A stretch of DNA of 64,000 nt, from the NCBI GenBank assembly GCA_964432975.1, contig CAYSPS010000002.1:1-64000 (forward strand), written 5' to 3'. This document shows positions 9,332-18,213 of this stretch, piece by piece (the first letter of the stretch is position 1; every line of letters starts with the position of its first letter). The DNA is from CAYSPS01 sp964432975. GTDB taxonomy: Bacteria; Babelota; Babeliae; Babelales; UBA12409. The position numbers and the translations under genes were made by a program. The notes under the pieces were generated by a model. That model was not told the origin of the DNA. It did not search any database and saw only the letters and a program-made list of their open reading frames with translations.

Positions 9332-10048
9332 TCATCCCCCTATGTGCGACCCCACTATGATCTGACCCCTAAATCGCACATCTATCTCATCAAATTTTGT
9401 TTTTGGCATTGTTTGACGTGCATGCTGATATGCGCGCACGATTTGCTTAAACACTTTTTCGTCGGGAATTTGATCAAAGCGACCAAGCATGCTGTAGGGA
9501 AGCTCAGAAAGCTGAAAATAAATTTCGTATGGCGCGTGCCAGGTAATAGAACATGATGCTAATAAGCTTTGTGGTATATCACGTACAAACCGTGCAAGTG
9601 CACGGTTGTCCACGTCAGAAAATTCCGTTGATGTATGCAAAACCGGAAGGTGTGCACACATCGATGCATCAAAACATTTTTGATGATACGCCCGACCATG
9701 TTCATCAAACACGTGAGTGTCGTTGAGCAGACATTTCAGTACCGCTGGTTCAACATACATAATGCGCATACCAGAACGATATGCACTGCGCACACGTGCA
9801 ACTGCCGGGCAGTGTTGTACCAATAAGCGCGCAATATCGTGTACATGATATGCAGAAATAGTATCAAGATACGTTTGCACCGCATGCGTATATTGATCAG
9901 AAAATACCGGACTTATCACAATAACGTGTATGGACACATGCAGCTGTCGCACCAAATGCCAAACCACGCACCCAGCGACCATAAGCGTCAGGACGCCAAA
10001 CAAAAGTTGCCAGAAATTTCGCCCCTTTTTGGCCATGCCAGCCCCCAC
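9332..10048 (-). CDS. ftsQ: Cell division protein FtsQ/DivIB-like
   Basis: A 238-residue bitopic protein: a short basic cytoplasmic tail (AKKGRN), one membrane helix at about residues 12-32 (LLFGVLTLMVAGCVVWHLV), then a periplasmic region. A POTRA-like segment covers roughly residues 45-110. The C-terminal FDEIDVRFRGQIIV closely matches the beta strand that ends FtsQ proteins (IDLRF.GQ). Its position directly upstream of ftsA supports the name. MAKK at 10036 is an alternative start. FtsQ links FtsB/FtsL to the divisome; an ftsL-like gene lies at 40021. Sequence conservation is weak, so the call rests on topology, the C-terminal motif and context. Confidence 0.8.
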   Translation of the reverse strand: MGAGMAKKGRNFWQLLFGVLTLMVAGCVVWHLVRQLHVSIHVIVISPVFSDQYTHAVQTYLDTISAYHVHDIARLLVQHCPAVARVRSAYRSGMRIMYVEPAVLKCLLNDTHVFDEHGRAYHQKCFDASMCAHLPVLHTSTEFSDVDNRALARFVRDIPQSLLASCSITWHAPYEIYFQLSELPYSMLGRFDQIPDEKVFKQIVRAYQHARQTMPKTKFDEIDVRFRGQIIVGSHIGG

Positions 10049-10098
10049 ACGCGCATACGTGCGCGTTACCTGCTTTGGTTCTAGCGTACCTGCGCGCG

Positions 10099-10122
10099 AA
10101 AAGTCAATAATTATTGACTTTT
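10099..10122. promoter_or_regulatory. Perfect 24-base palindrome between divergent ftsQ and a small secreted gene
   Basis: The half-site is AAAAGTCAATAA and the other half is its exact complement, with no spacer. Each arm ends in TTGACT, a good -35 match, on both strands. On the minus strand TAGAAC lies about 18 bases beyond and could be the -10 for ftsQAZ. The plus-strand -10 is less clear. It could be an operator, a shared -35 region or both. Confidence 0.5.
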
Positions 10123-10165
10123 AAATTTAGATTAGCTTATTTTGAGGATAAGAAGGGAGATCGAT

Positions 10166-10321
10166 ATGGAAAAGCTATTTTTTACATTTTTGTTCACTGC
10201 AATGTGCACGTCAATTGTAGCTGGCTCAACACACGATGATGACAGCAATTATTATTGCATGCAATGTTGTGCCACAGTGCACCCGCAAGATGAGTGTCGT
10301 GAATTCTGTCATTGTGGATAG
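10166..10321 (+). CDS. Cysteine-rich secreted mini-protein, 51 aa
   Basis: ATG at 10166 with an AAGGGAGA ribosome site at 10153-10160; TAG at 10319-10321. Residues 1-20 (MEKLFFTFLFTAMCTSIVAG) form a typical signal peptide. The mature part is about 31 residues: an acidic STHDDD segment followed by six cysteines, C31, C34, C35, C44, C48 and C50 (C-x2-CC-x8-C-x3-C-x-C). Six cysteines in 31 residues implies a disulfide-locked or metal-binding mini-protein outside the cytoplasm. The gene has its own upstream palindrome and a strong terminator directly downstream, so it looks like a stand-alone transcription unit. I recognise no family. The length is below usual annotation cut-offs. Confidence 0.7.
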   Translation: MEKLFFTFLFTAMCTSIVAGSTHDDDSNYYCMQCCATVHPQDECREFCHCG

Positions 10322-10341
10322 CATAGTTAGTTTCCCTATCT

Positions 10342-10369
10342 GAGGTAAGCAGTACTTACCTCACTTTTT
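10342..10369 (+). terminator. Rho-independent terminator after the mini-protein gene
   Basis: The 8-bp stem GAGGTAAG/CTTACCTC (10342-10349, 10355-10362) has a 5-base loop and is followed by ACTTTTT. It separates the mini-protein gene from mutL. Confidence 0.8.
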
Positions 10370-10410
10370 CAAATTTTTCTATACACTAATACGTGATCGG
10401 AGCATCACGT

Positions 10411-12261
10411 ATGACCAAGATTCATCTTTTGCCCCCTGCAGAAATTAATAAAATTGCTGCAGGGGAAGTTGTTGAGCGGCCAGCCAGTATTGTTAAAGAA
10501 CTCATCGAAAATGCCCTTGATGCAGGTGCAACGCGCATTGAGGTGCAAATCAATAATGGCGGTAAAGACGGCATTCATGTTATAGATAATGGTTGTGGCA
10601 TGTCGCCTGAAGATGCATTACTCGCCTGTGAGCAGCATGCAACAAGCAAAATTGCTAGCATCGATGATCTTGCCCATACAACTTCGTACGGCTTTCGCGG
10701 AGAGGCACTTGCAAGTATTGCCGCCGTGAGTACATTGCAACTCACCACGCGCGAATCAACTGCACAACTTGGCACTCAAATTTTTTGGGAAAATGGCGTT
10801 ATAAAAAAACAAGAAGATGTTGCATATCCTGCTGGCACGCGCATAAGCGTACAAAACCTTTTTGATGTCATACCAGCACGTAAAAAATTTCTCAAAACTA
10901 CAGAAACTGAATTTTATCAAATACAACAGTTGATGCATGCATACGCATATGCGCATCATACCGTGCATATTAAATTTTTGCACAACGATCGGCTCGTGTA
11001 CAATGTGCCACCGACTACGCAAAAAAAAGATCGAATTGCACAACTGTGGGACGCATATAGCATACAACACCTGTTAACAATCGATGAAACATCACCAACA
11101 GCGCATGCACATGTACATGGCTTTGTAAGCGACCACATGTATGGACGTTATAACAGCGCACAAATTTTTGTTTTTGCCAACAATCGTTGGATTAAAAATC
11201 AATCACTCGTGCGTGCAATTATCAAAGGCTACCGCCACGTACACCAGCCAGGTAAGTACCCGGCGGCAATTTTGTTTATCGAAACCGATCAAACATTGCT
11301 TGATATAAACATCCACCCGCGCAAAGAAGATGTGCGTTTTGTGCATGTACGCGCACTTGAAAATTTTACTCAAAATGCTATTCAAACACAACTTGAAACA
11401 CTGGTGCGGCAACACTTGCATGCACCTATAAATCAGCAAGCTCCAATATCAAATATCTCTACAGCAAGACAAGCCTCGAGTACTGCGCAATTTTATACGC
11501 CCTCACAAACACAAGCACCAAACACACAGCCAGAAGAAAAGCTTGCATCAACTAATCTAAATTGCTCAGAACAAAAAAAAACTGAAATTACGTCTGAATA
11601 TATCCAACAAAATATTAAAACTAACACAAGCAAATCAGTTGAAGCTGTACCCGTCATTCTTGGACAATATGCGCACACATATATCATGCTTGAACACGAG
11701 CATGGACTCGTTTTTGTTGATCAACATGCCGCGCACGAGCGCATAATTTACGAACAGCTTGAAAAAAATTTTCAACATATTGAAACAATACCATTATTAT
11801 TTCCTCATACCATTCATGCAAACACGCATGATGTAAATTTATTTGAACAACGCCAAGAAATTTTTGCGCAACATGGCATTATTGGACATACACTTGGCCC
11901 AGATAGCATCTGTATCAGCGCACTTTCCTGGTATGCAAAAAACAGCACGTTATCAGAGCTTATACTCTCGATTCTTGATCATATACGCCAGCAAGACGTG
12001 CATGAAGTGCATGCTCTACACACCATGATCCGCACACGTATGTCGTGCGCAGCAGCAGTCAAAGCCGGTGACTTGTTGACCCAAGAAAAAATGACTGAAA
12101 TCATTACAAATCTTGCATCATGCACAAATAATCTTACGTGCCCACATGGACGACCAACAACGTGGCTTTTGCCGCTGCAAGAGCTTAAAAAGAAATTCAA
12201 ACGTGATTACGCATCTGACAATACACAAAATCTACTTTTTACGCGCTTGACGACTGATTAA
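10411..12261 (+). CDS. mutL: DNA mismatch repair protein MutL with endonuclease motif
   Basis: A 616-residue protein. The N-terminal GHKL ATPase has VKELIENALDAG (catalytic Glu 30, Asn 34), DNGCGM and GFRGEAL. A low-complexity Gln/Thr/Ser linker spans about residues 345-415. The C-terminal domain has DQHAAHERIIYE from about residue 437, matching the DQHA(x)2E(x)4E metal-binding endonuclease motif. It also has the companion CPHGRPT near the end. This is thus the nicking-type MutL used where no MutH exists. I prefer ATG 10411 (MTKIHLLPP) to GTG 10393 because homologs start there and a GGAG lies 9 bases upstream. The end overlaps the convergent downstream gene by 30 bases. MutS is not in the window. 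Confidence 0.93.
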   Translation: MTKIHLLPPAEINKIAAGEVVERPASIVKELIENALDAGATRIEVQINNGGKDGIHVIDNGCGMSPEDALLACEQHATSKIASIDDLAHTTSYGFRGEALASIAAVSTLQLTTRESTAQLGTQIFWENGVIKKQEDVAYPAGTRISVQNLFDVIPARKKFLKTTETEFYQIQQLMHAYAYAHHTVHIKFLHNDRLVYNVPPTTQKKDRIAQLWDAYSIQHLLTIDETSPTAHAHVHGFVSDHMYGRYNSAQIFVFANNRWIKNQSLVRAIIKGYRHVHQPGKYPAAILFIETDQTLLDINIHPRKEDVRFVHVRALENFTQNAIQTQLETLVRQHLHAPINQQAPISNISTARQASSTAQFYTPSQTQAPNTQPEEKLASTNLNCSEQKKTEITSEYIQQNIKTNTSKSVEAVPVILGQYAHTYIMLEHEHGLVFVDQHAAHERIIYEQLEKNFQHIETIPLLFPHTIHANTHDVNLFEQRQEIFAQHGIIGHTLGPDSICISALSWYAKNSTLSELILSILDHIRQQDVHEVHALHTMIRTRMSCAAAVKAGDLLTQEKMTEIITNLASCTNNLTCPHGRPTTWLLPLQELKKKFKRDYASDNTQNLLFTRLTTD

Positions 12262-14163
12262 TTTAATTAATCGCTCAGGTTTCATTGTTGTTGCTTCTGC
12301 AGACCACCAACGATCTGGTTCATATTTTTGCCCAATGCGCGAAACGCGACTATACCACAACCCATCATGCATTTGAGCAATTTTGTTAATACGAGCAATA
12401 TCACGCGTATGATTAAAATGTGACAATAACACATTAGTAACATGAAATGCATTAATGGTTTGCGCTTGCCACCAATCAGCATGTCCATAATAATTTATAT
12501 TATTTGTGAACCAAAGCACAGGATTACGCATATCAGAAAACCCACGCAATAACCCTTTGTAAAACCACGTATCAAAAGGTGCAGCAGTGTATACGGCAAT
12601 CATGGCGCATGCGGCAACTTTTTTAATATCTTCTTTGATCGTCAGAGCAAGTTGATACGCTGCATATTCCAGCGTAAACAAATACGCATCAAATTTATTA
12701 TGTTCAAGTATATATGTAACGCGCGCAGCTGGCGTGTGTTGAGCATCTTCTTCTTCATTGGAACAAAAATGGTGCCATGCACTGTCACTAAAATCAATTA
12801 AATTAGTATAGTATGGCATCGCATCTTTATTATTCCAAAAATAAAGGTTAAAAAGCACACCATCGATTGGCAAGCAACTTCCAATATTTGCTCTCCAACG
12901 ATCAAAAATACTTTTCATAACAGTTAAGATCGATGGACGCCAAAACTGTTCATAATCAAGTGGTGCAGGAATTTTTTCGTAGGATGCACCATATACATCA
13001 ACGGGATGCGTTGCAAGTTTACACCAAGAAAGTGTTGCCGCTACGTCAAAATCAAGAAATATTTTGGGAAATTCTTTATTAATTTTTTTGTATGCATGCA
13101 CAAGCCGCTGGGTAAAATATTTTACCCGCTCATCAAACTTTTTTTGGTCCCCATACAATGACATGGGCAATTCAAGCCACAACATATCAAAGTCAGTTTG
13201 CGCAATAAAGGCACAATTGCGCGACACAAGATCATGATCGTCATCAATGCCCATCCAGCCACAACAAATACCATTGCTCGTCCATTGATACACGCCTTTT
13301 TGATCTTTGTAGATTGCAGAATTGGTACGATAACGCACGCGTTCACTGACCAGGTCATTAAGCACATCATAATGCATACGTAATGGACGCAACTGTCGTT
13401 CATGCATGAGCGCGGCACACACATCTGCGCATGTTGCAGCATTTATACGTAATAATTGTCGTCGCTGCCCAATGTCAAGCGGATTACGCATTCCTTGTTC
13501 GGTTAAATCACAAAAAGACATTTGCGCGCGAGCACTGAGTATGACACGTGCTGTGTCTGTTTTAATAAGCACAGCGACGGGCACATTATTTGCCAGTAGA
13601 CGTGCAACACCCATGCGAGGCAAATACTCAACTCCATCAAGATGTCTTTTAATCGATACACGCACACGCGCCCCAGAACCACATGTAGTTGTGTACAATG
13701 GTCGTGCATGCACATAATGGTCAATAAACTGAGCGGCCGCCGGCTTTATAAGTGGCGAAGATATATTCAAATGTGAACATAACGAGCGCACCAGATCGGC
13801 ACCATTGCATTCAAAGGCACGATCTGGCAGCAATAACCACAAAAACTTTTTCTCAGAGCTCATAAATTTTTTGAGTGGTTCAATGACGAGTTGAGCATAT
13901 GTGCTCTCCTGATGCATTAAAAACTGCTCATCAAGCGCAAGAATTACACCATCGCAACCGCACAAATCGCGATTCATAAGCATGGATGGATGTTCATATA
14001 TAATTGATATGCCAGCCGCTTCAGCCAAGCAAATAAACGTTTGATAGTTGCGCGCACTCGTGTGTGTCGTATCCACAAATAACCATTGCGTACTGACGGT
14101 AAGCGAACGCGCTACAAGTGTATATACGCCACTAACCAACAACAATCGCGCAACGAACTTCAC
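12232..14163 (-). CDS. Large exported protein of unknown function
   Basis: Encodes 643 residues beginning with a hydrophobic leader (KFVARLLLVSGVYTLVA), so it is probably exported. The N-terminal half (20-330) has alternating hydrophobic stretches with no motif I know. The C-terminal half (about 330-600) resembles a (beta/alpha)-barrel in pattern: strand-like blocks such as FDMLWLELP, KIFLDFDVAATL, PIDGVLFNLYFWNN and VAACAMIAVYTAAPFD are each followed by helices and carry acidic residues at strand ends. That could suit a glycosidase- or deacetylase-like barrel, but this is pattern inference only. It overlaps mutL tail to tail by 30 bases and lies 9 bases after a small membrane-protein gene on the same strand. 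Confidence 0.75.
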   Translation of the reverse strand: MKFVARLLLVSGVYTLVARSLTVSTQWLFVDTTHTSARNYQTFICLAEAAGISIIYEHPSMLMNRDLCGCDGVILALDEQFLMHQESTYAQLVIEPLKKFMSSEKKFLWLLLPDRAFECNGADLVRSLCSHLNISSPLIKPAAAQFIDHYVHARPLYTTTCGSGARVRVSIKRHLDGVEYLPRMGVARLLANNVPVAVLIKTDTARVILSARAQMSFCDLTEQGMRNPLDIGQRRQLLRINAATCADVCAALMHERQLRPLRMHYDVLNDLVSERVRYRTNSAIYKDQKGVYQWTSNGICCGWMGIDDDHDLVSRNCAFIAQTDFDMLWLELPMSLYGDQKKFDERVKYFTQRLVHAYKKINKEFPKIFLDFDVAATLSWCKLATHPVDVYGASYEKIPAPLDYEQFWRPSILTVMKSIFDRWRANIGSCLPIDGVLFNLYFWNNKDAMPYYTNLIDFSDSAWHHFCSNEEEDAQHTPAARVTYILEHNKFDAYLFTLEYAAYQLALTIKEDIKKVAACAMIAVYTAAPFDTWFYKGLLRGFSDMRNPVLWFTNNINYYGHADWWQAQTINAFHVTNVLLSHFNHTRDIARINKIAQMHDGLWYSRVSRIGQKYEPDRWWSAEATTMKPERLIKLISRQARKK

Positions 14164-14172
14164 AACAAACTC

Positions 14173-14391
14173 CTACGCTATATCGAGCCACTCTTTAATT
14201 GTGGCAAACCATGCCATAATAGGCACCCATAACGGTGGCAATGCAAGAAACTTACGACCATAATTAATAGCAATCAAACCTGCCAATGCCGCGCCGAGAC
14301 GCACGAGCCACCAACCGCAAAAAACAACAAGCAATGCACAGCCAAGTACAACCCAAAAAACACCTTGAACCTGTTTACCAGTTACTGGCAT
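14173..14391 (-). CDS. Small membrane protein
   Basis: A 72-residue protein with two hydrophobic segments (about residues 10-25 and 27-45) and a third shorter one near 52-63, so two or three membrane passes. An AAGGAG site precedes the ATG. It ends 9 bases before the large exported protein on the same strand, which suggests an operon. No family is recognised; the short hydrophobic body resembles the DUF-type two-helix proteins found beside export or envelope genes. Confidence 0.65.
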   Translation of the reverse strand: MPVTGKQVQGVFWVVLGCALLVVFCGWWLVRLGAALAGLIAINYGRKFLALPPLWVPIMAWFATIKEWLDIA

Positions 14392-14525
14392 AAAATCTCC
14401 TTTTCACATAAGTTTAATTCTTCTTCTGTAGTTTTATAAAAAAAGTACTTCTGGTAAAGAGCCTCGCATAAAATATATTGCTCACACATATAAAAAAGTA
14501 CTACCGTAAAAAGGGGGAACCACGT

Positions 14526-14909
14526 ATGAAAAGTTTACAAGTGCTCTTTTTGGCAGGCTTATTTTTAATAGTACGCGCAGATTATTATGATTGGCTATCA
14601 CCAGAAGATTGTGAAGATAAACACGGAAAAGTTGATCTCAAATTTTATTGTTGGGGAACTCACTATCCCGATGACGTTTGCTGTAAATTACATGAAAATT
14701 CTACGTTAGCAGTTGGCCAAGTGCCTGAGAAAAATACTGGCCAAATGCCAATACAAACAAACCAAGATGTTGTCAATGTTTTAGGAGCACAATTGACAGC
14801 CATGACACAAAAGATAACCGATGCAATCAATGCACTCGGACAAAAGCTTGAAGCACTAGTAAAACCAGCCAAATCTGCCACAGCTGAGCAAAAAAAACCG
14901 GCCCAGTAA
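14526..14909 (+). CDS. Small exported protein with cysteine-containing head and coiled tail
   Basis: A 127-residue protein from ATG 14526, with an AAGGGGGAA site just upstream; an earlier in-frame start at 14478 adds residues with no signal character. Residues 1-18 (MKSLQVLFLAGLFLIVRA) are a signal peptide. The mature head (DYYDWLSPEDCED...) has four cysteines (DCED, FYCWG, VCCK). Residues 82-112 (VVNVLGAQLTAMTQKITDAI...) form an amphipathic helix, followed by a Lys/Ala/Pro tail. The function is unknown. It is divergent from the 14391-12232 unit. Confidence 0.7.
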   Translation: MKSLQVLFLAGLFLIVRADYYDWLSPEDCEDKHGKVDLKFYCWGTHYPDDVCCKLHENSTLAVGQVPEKNTGQMPIQTNQDVVNVLGAQLTAMTQKITDAINALGQKLEALVKPAKSATAEQKKPAQ

Positions 14910-14981
14910 CGTTTTACACGAGCGCAACGTTCCAGTATTCTAATAAAGAGGCTTATAAAAGCGTCCTGCGCAAGGTGTATT

Positions 14982-17285
14982 ATGAAAATATCGGTATCCT
15001 GGGTTTTTGAACATATTGCAGCCGACTGGCAAACATATAGTGTAAAAGATCTCGTGCAATCTTTTACACAAACAACGGCTGAAATTGAGAATTTTTACCC
15101 ATTACAAATACCCCTTGAAAGTTTGTTTTTGGTGCGCGTCATTGCCATTCAAAACCATACGATTGTTGATATTCCAGAACTACAACAACAAGCAGAACTT
15201 CCTGTGCGCACGGATGCACACAAAAAAGACTGGTTTTTGATTAAAAAAGTTTCTGAAGGTTTTGTGTGGGCAGGCCTGCGTGATTTTGGGCACGCAAGTA
15301 GTGGCGATCTCATGCCAGCATTGCAGTGCGCCCCTGCTTTGCGTTCAGGCGCTTGGAAAAAACAGATTGTTGCTCACGATTATATTATTGATGTAAATAA
15401 TACGGCAATCACAAATCGGCCAGATTTATGGGGCGCACGCGGAATTGCGTGCGAGTTTGCCGCAATTATCGACAAACCACTCATTCCCATTAAAAAATTT
15501 TTGCGCGCGCACACGCTTCATGAAGTATCGCCGACAGATAATTTACCATTTTCAATTGCCAATCGTGCGCCTGATGCATGCAAACAATTTGCTGGACTTT
15601 ATTTACAAGATGTGCACAATACCGCAAGCCCGCTTGCCATGGCATTGCGCCTGTGTAGCATCGATCAACGTCCTATTGATGCCCTCGTAGATACAACAAA
15701 TTATGTCATGTTTGACCTGAGCCAACCAATGCACGCATTTGATGCAGCTCACCTTGCGCACACGCATCTTGAACCACGCAAGGCACAAGAAGGCACCGAT
15801 TTAACGCTCCTTGATGGCACTACAATCAAACTTTCAGCCCAAGACTTAATTATCAGCGATGGAACGCAGCCTGTCAGCCTTGCCGGCATTATGGGCGGGG
15901 CTCAAAGTGCCGTAAATGCATCCACGAAAAATGTACTTATTGAATCAGCAATTTTTGATGGCGCCACAGTTCGGTTGAGTGCTGCACGACACAAACTACG
16001 TACCCAGGCATCAATTCGCTTTGAAAAAGAACTCGATGAAACACAAAATATCACGGCCTTGCAACGACTCCTGAAGATACTCAAGCAGGCGCATGTACCA
16101 TATAACTGTACACAACCAATTTTATGTGTTACACGCCCCATTAAATCAGCAAGCATTTCGTGTACACCCGATCTATTCGATCACGAACTAGGCGTACATA
16201 TTGCACCAGCATTTGTTAAAAAGACACTCAAAAAAATCGGGTTTCATGTGCACGGTAAAAACCCATTAATTGTCGATGTTCCATCATGGCGTGCAACCAA
16301 AGATATTACACAACCGTGTGACGTGGTTGAAGAAATAGGCAGATTTTACGGATATAACAATATTCCAAAAATTTTGCCGACGCGTGCAATGACAACCAAT
16401 GACAATTCGCCCTTTCTGCGTCGTCGAAAACTCAAGCAACATTGTGCTTTTGGCATGCACATGCATGAAGTCTATAACTATCCATTTTTTAATGAAACGT
16501 GGCTTGCACGTTTGCACTACAACCCAGAACAATGCGTTATCGCAAAAAATCCACTCTCACGCAATGTCACGCGATTGGTAACTTCGCTCATTCCACATTT
16601 GTTACAAAACGTCGAGCAAAACATACATAAAGCAACTCATCTTCAATTTTTTGAACTCAATCGCACCTGGCACATGCACGAACAAAAACCACAAGAACAT
16701 CTGTCACTTGCCGGCGTTATGTGGCAACCAAATGCACATATGTTTTATCAAAGTAAAAGTGAACTCACTTCACTTTTTAACGTTTTAGGCTTAAAAATAT
16801 ATTGGGAAAAACCCTCTGAAAAACTTGCCCCATGGTATGATGCCACACAGACCGCAGTTCTTAGACATAATAAAAAAATTATCGGGCTTGCGGGAATGCT
16901 CGACATGCGCTGGGCGGGCATTATTGGTAATGGCAATGCATTTATTTTTGAGTTAGATGCTCATTACTTGTGTACGTGTCCACTTACCACGCATACCTTT
17001 GTGCCACTTTCGCCATATCCATATCTTTACTTTGACGTCAGCATGCTTGCACCGCTTACACTCACGGTTGCCTATTTACAAGACTTCATTAAAACCATTG
17101 ATCCACGTATTTATTCGGTGCAATTAATTGATTTGTTTAACAAAAAAGAGTGGGAAAACGAACGTTCTTTAACATTCCGCTACTTCATGCGTGATGAACA
17201 TAAAACCCTTACAAAATCAGAGGGGGATGAGATACACGCACGTGTTGTTGCTGCGCTACAAACTAGTGGAGCGACCATTCGATGA
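14982..17285 (+). CDS. pheT: Phenylalanine-tRNA ligase beta subunit
   Basis: A 767-residue beta subunit of the alpha2-beta2 synthetase that charges tRNA-Phe. The order is normal: N-terminal and OB-like region, B3/B4 editing domain (DTTNYVMFDLSQPMHAFD, then SLAGIMGG), B5 domain (about 390-470, ending CDVVEEIGRFYGYNNIP), catalytic-like core, and a C-terminal FDX-ACB anticodon-binding domain (about 675-767). pheS is not adjacent and must lie elsewhere, which is unusual because pheST normally form an operon. The stop overlaps lspA in an ATGA arrangement, so it heads the pheT-lspA-pgpA-comF unit. tRNA-Phe is at 36227-36301. Confidence 0.94.
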   Translation: MKISVSWVFEHIAADWQTYSVKDLVQSFTQTTAEIENFYPLQIPLESLFLVRVIAIQNHTIVDIPELQQQAELPVRTDAHKKDWFLIKKVSEGFVWAGLRDFGHASSGDLMPALQCAPALRSGAWKKQIVAHDYIIDVNNTAITNRPDLWGARGIACEFAAIIDKPLIPIKKFLRAHTLHEVSPTDNLPFSIANRAPDACKQFAGLYLQDVHNTASPLAMALRLCSIDQRPIDALVDTTNYVMFDLSQPMHAFDAAHLAHTHLEPRKAQEGTDLTLLDGTTIKLSAQDLIISDGTQPVSLAGIMGGAQSAVNASTKNVLIESAIFDGATVRLSAARHKLRTQASIRFEKELDETQNITALQRLLKILKQAHVPYNCTQPILCVTRPIKSASISCTPDLFDHELGVHIAPAFVKKTLKKIGFHVHGKNPLIVDVPSWRATKDITQPCDVVEEIGRFYGYNNIPKILPTRAMTTNDNSPFLRRRKLKQHCAFGMHMHEVYNYPFFNETWLARLHYNPEQCVIAKNPLSRNVTRLVTSLIPHLLQNVEQNIHKATHLQFFELNRTWHMHEQKPQEHLSLAGVMWQPNAHMFYQSKSELTSLFNVLGLKIYWEKPSEKLAPWYDATQTAVLRHNKKIIGLAGMLDMRWAGIIGNGNAFIFELDAHYLCTCPLTTHTFVPLSPYPYLYFDVSMLAPLTLTVAYLQDFIKTIDPRIYSVQLIDLFNKKEWENERSLTFRYFMRDEHKTLTKSEGDEIHARVVAALQTSGATIR

Positions 17286-17743
17286 CATACCACCAAAAAA
17301 CATACGTAACTATTTTTACCGGAATTCTTATTTTTCTTGCCGACCGCATGAGCAAATATTGGGCACTTAATTTTTTGCCACAACCCCTGAATCCAACACC
17401 GTGGTTAGGCTTTACGCCAACACTCAATCGCGGCATATCATTTGGTGCATTTGATTCAAACAATTTTTTCACTTTTGTATTCATCAGCGCATTGGTGATC
17501 ATATTGCTCTATTTTGTATTCACACTTGCCTATAAAGATTATCTTTCTCACCGGTGCATTCTGGGACATGCCTTGGTACTTGCTGGTGGTTTATCAAACT
17601 TACTCGATCGCACACTCTATCATGGTGTCATCGATTTTATTGCCCTTTCATATCATGGCTGGCAGTGGCCCACATTTAACATTGCTGATATTGCAATCAC
17701 GATTGGTGTTTTAATCATCACAATACAAAATATACGCTCATGA
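17282..17743 (+). CDS. lspA: Lipoprotein signal peptidase
   Basis: A 153-residue inner-membrane aspartyl protease that removes signal peptides from diacylated prolipoproteins. There are four membrane helices. Conserved blocks are DRMSKYWA, NRGISFGAF, the first catalytic Asp in GGLSNLLDR and the second in FNIADIAITIG. It overlaps pheT and pgpA by 4 bases on each side, implying translational coupling. Its presence agrees with the lipobox protein at 26631-27317. Confidence 0.93.
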   Translation: MTYHQKTYVTIFTGILIFLADRMSKYWALNFLPQPLNPTPWLGFTPTLNRGISFGAFDSNNFFTFVFISALVIILLYFVFTLAYKDYLSHRCILGHALVLAGGLSNLLDRTLYHGVIDFIALSYHGWQWPTFNIADIAITIGVLIITIQNIRS

Positions 17744-18213
17744 ACTATGTTAAACTTGCACATGCAATCGCAACGCTTGGACCAATAGGTCATTTGCCAG
17801 CTCCTGGCACAGCAGCAACGCTCGTGTGCATGGGAACTCTGCTATTTTTGGGAAAACTTGGTTTGCCAACCGGTGCCCTTGTCTGGGCTCTCGTGCCGCT
17901 CGTGGGCCTTGGTATGATTATTGTTCATGGTGCATTACAGACGCTTACAGATCATGATCCACAAGAAATTGTGTTTGATGAGATACTCGGCTATTGCCTG
18001 GCGCAAAGCATTTTTCCGCTCAGTTTCTTTTGGCTTGCTAGTGGCATGATTATTTTTCGCGTACTTGATATTTTAAAACCACTGGGCATCAAACGTTGTG
18101 AGCATTTTGAAGGCGCAGCTGGTATCATTTGCGACGATCTTTTAGCAGGATTTTATACACAAATCGTGCTTATTGCCACACGTATCGGACTTGAAGTATG
18201 GTTTGGCTATTAA
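17740..18213 (+). CDS. pgpA: Phosphatidylglycerophosphatase A
   Basis: A 157-residue membrane enzyme that dephosphorylates phosphatidylglycerophosphate to phosphatidylglycerol. Family blocks are present: GPIGHLPAPGTAATL, DPQEIVFDEILGY with its metal-binding acids, RVLDILKPLGI and the terminal GIICDDLLAGFY. Hydrophobic helices surround them. It starts inside the lspA stop (ATGA), and comF begins 16 bases before its own stop. Phosphatidylglycerol is also the diacylglycerol donor for the lipoproteins processed by LspA, which makes the neighbourhood coherent. Confidence 0.9.
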   Translation: MNYVKLAHAIATLGPIGHLPAPGTAATLVCMGTLLFLGKLGLPTGALVWALVPLVGLGMIIVHGALQTLTDHDPQEIVFDEILGYCLAQSIFPLSFFWLASGMIIFRVLDILKPLGIKRCEHFEGAAGIICDDLLAGFYTQIVLIATRIGLEVWFGY

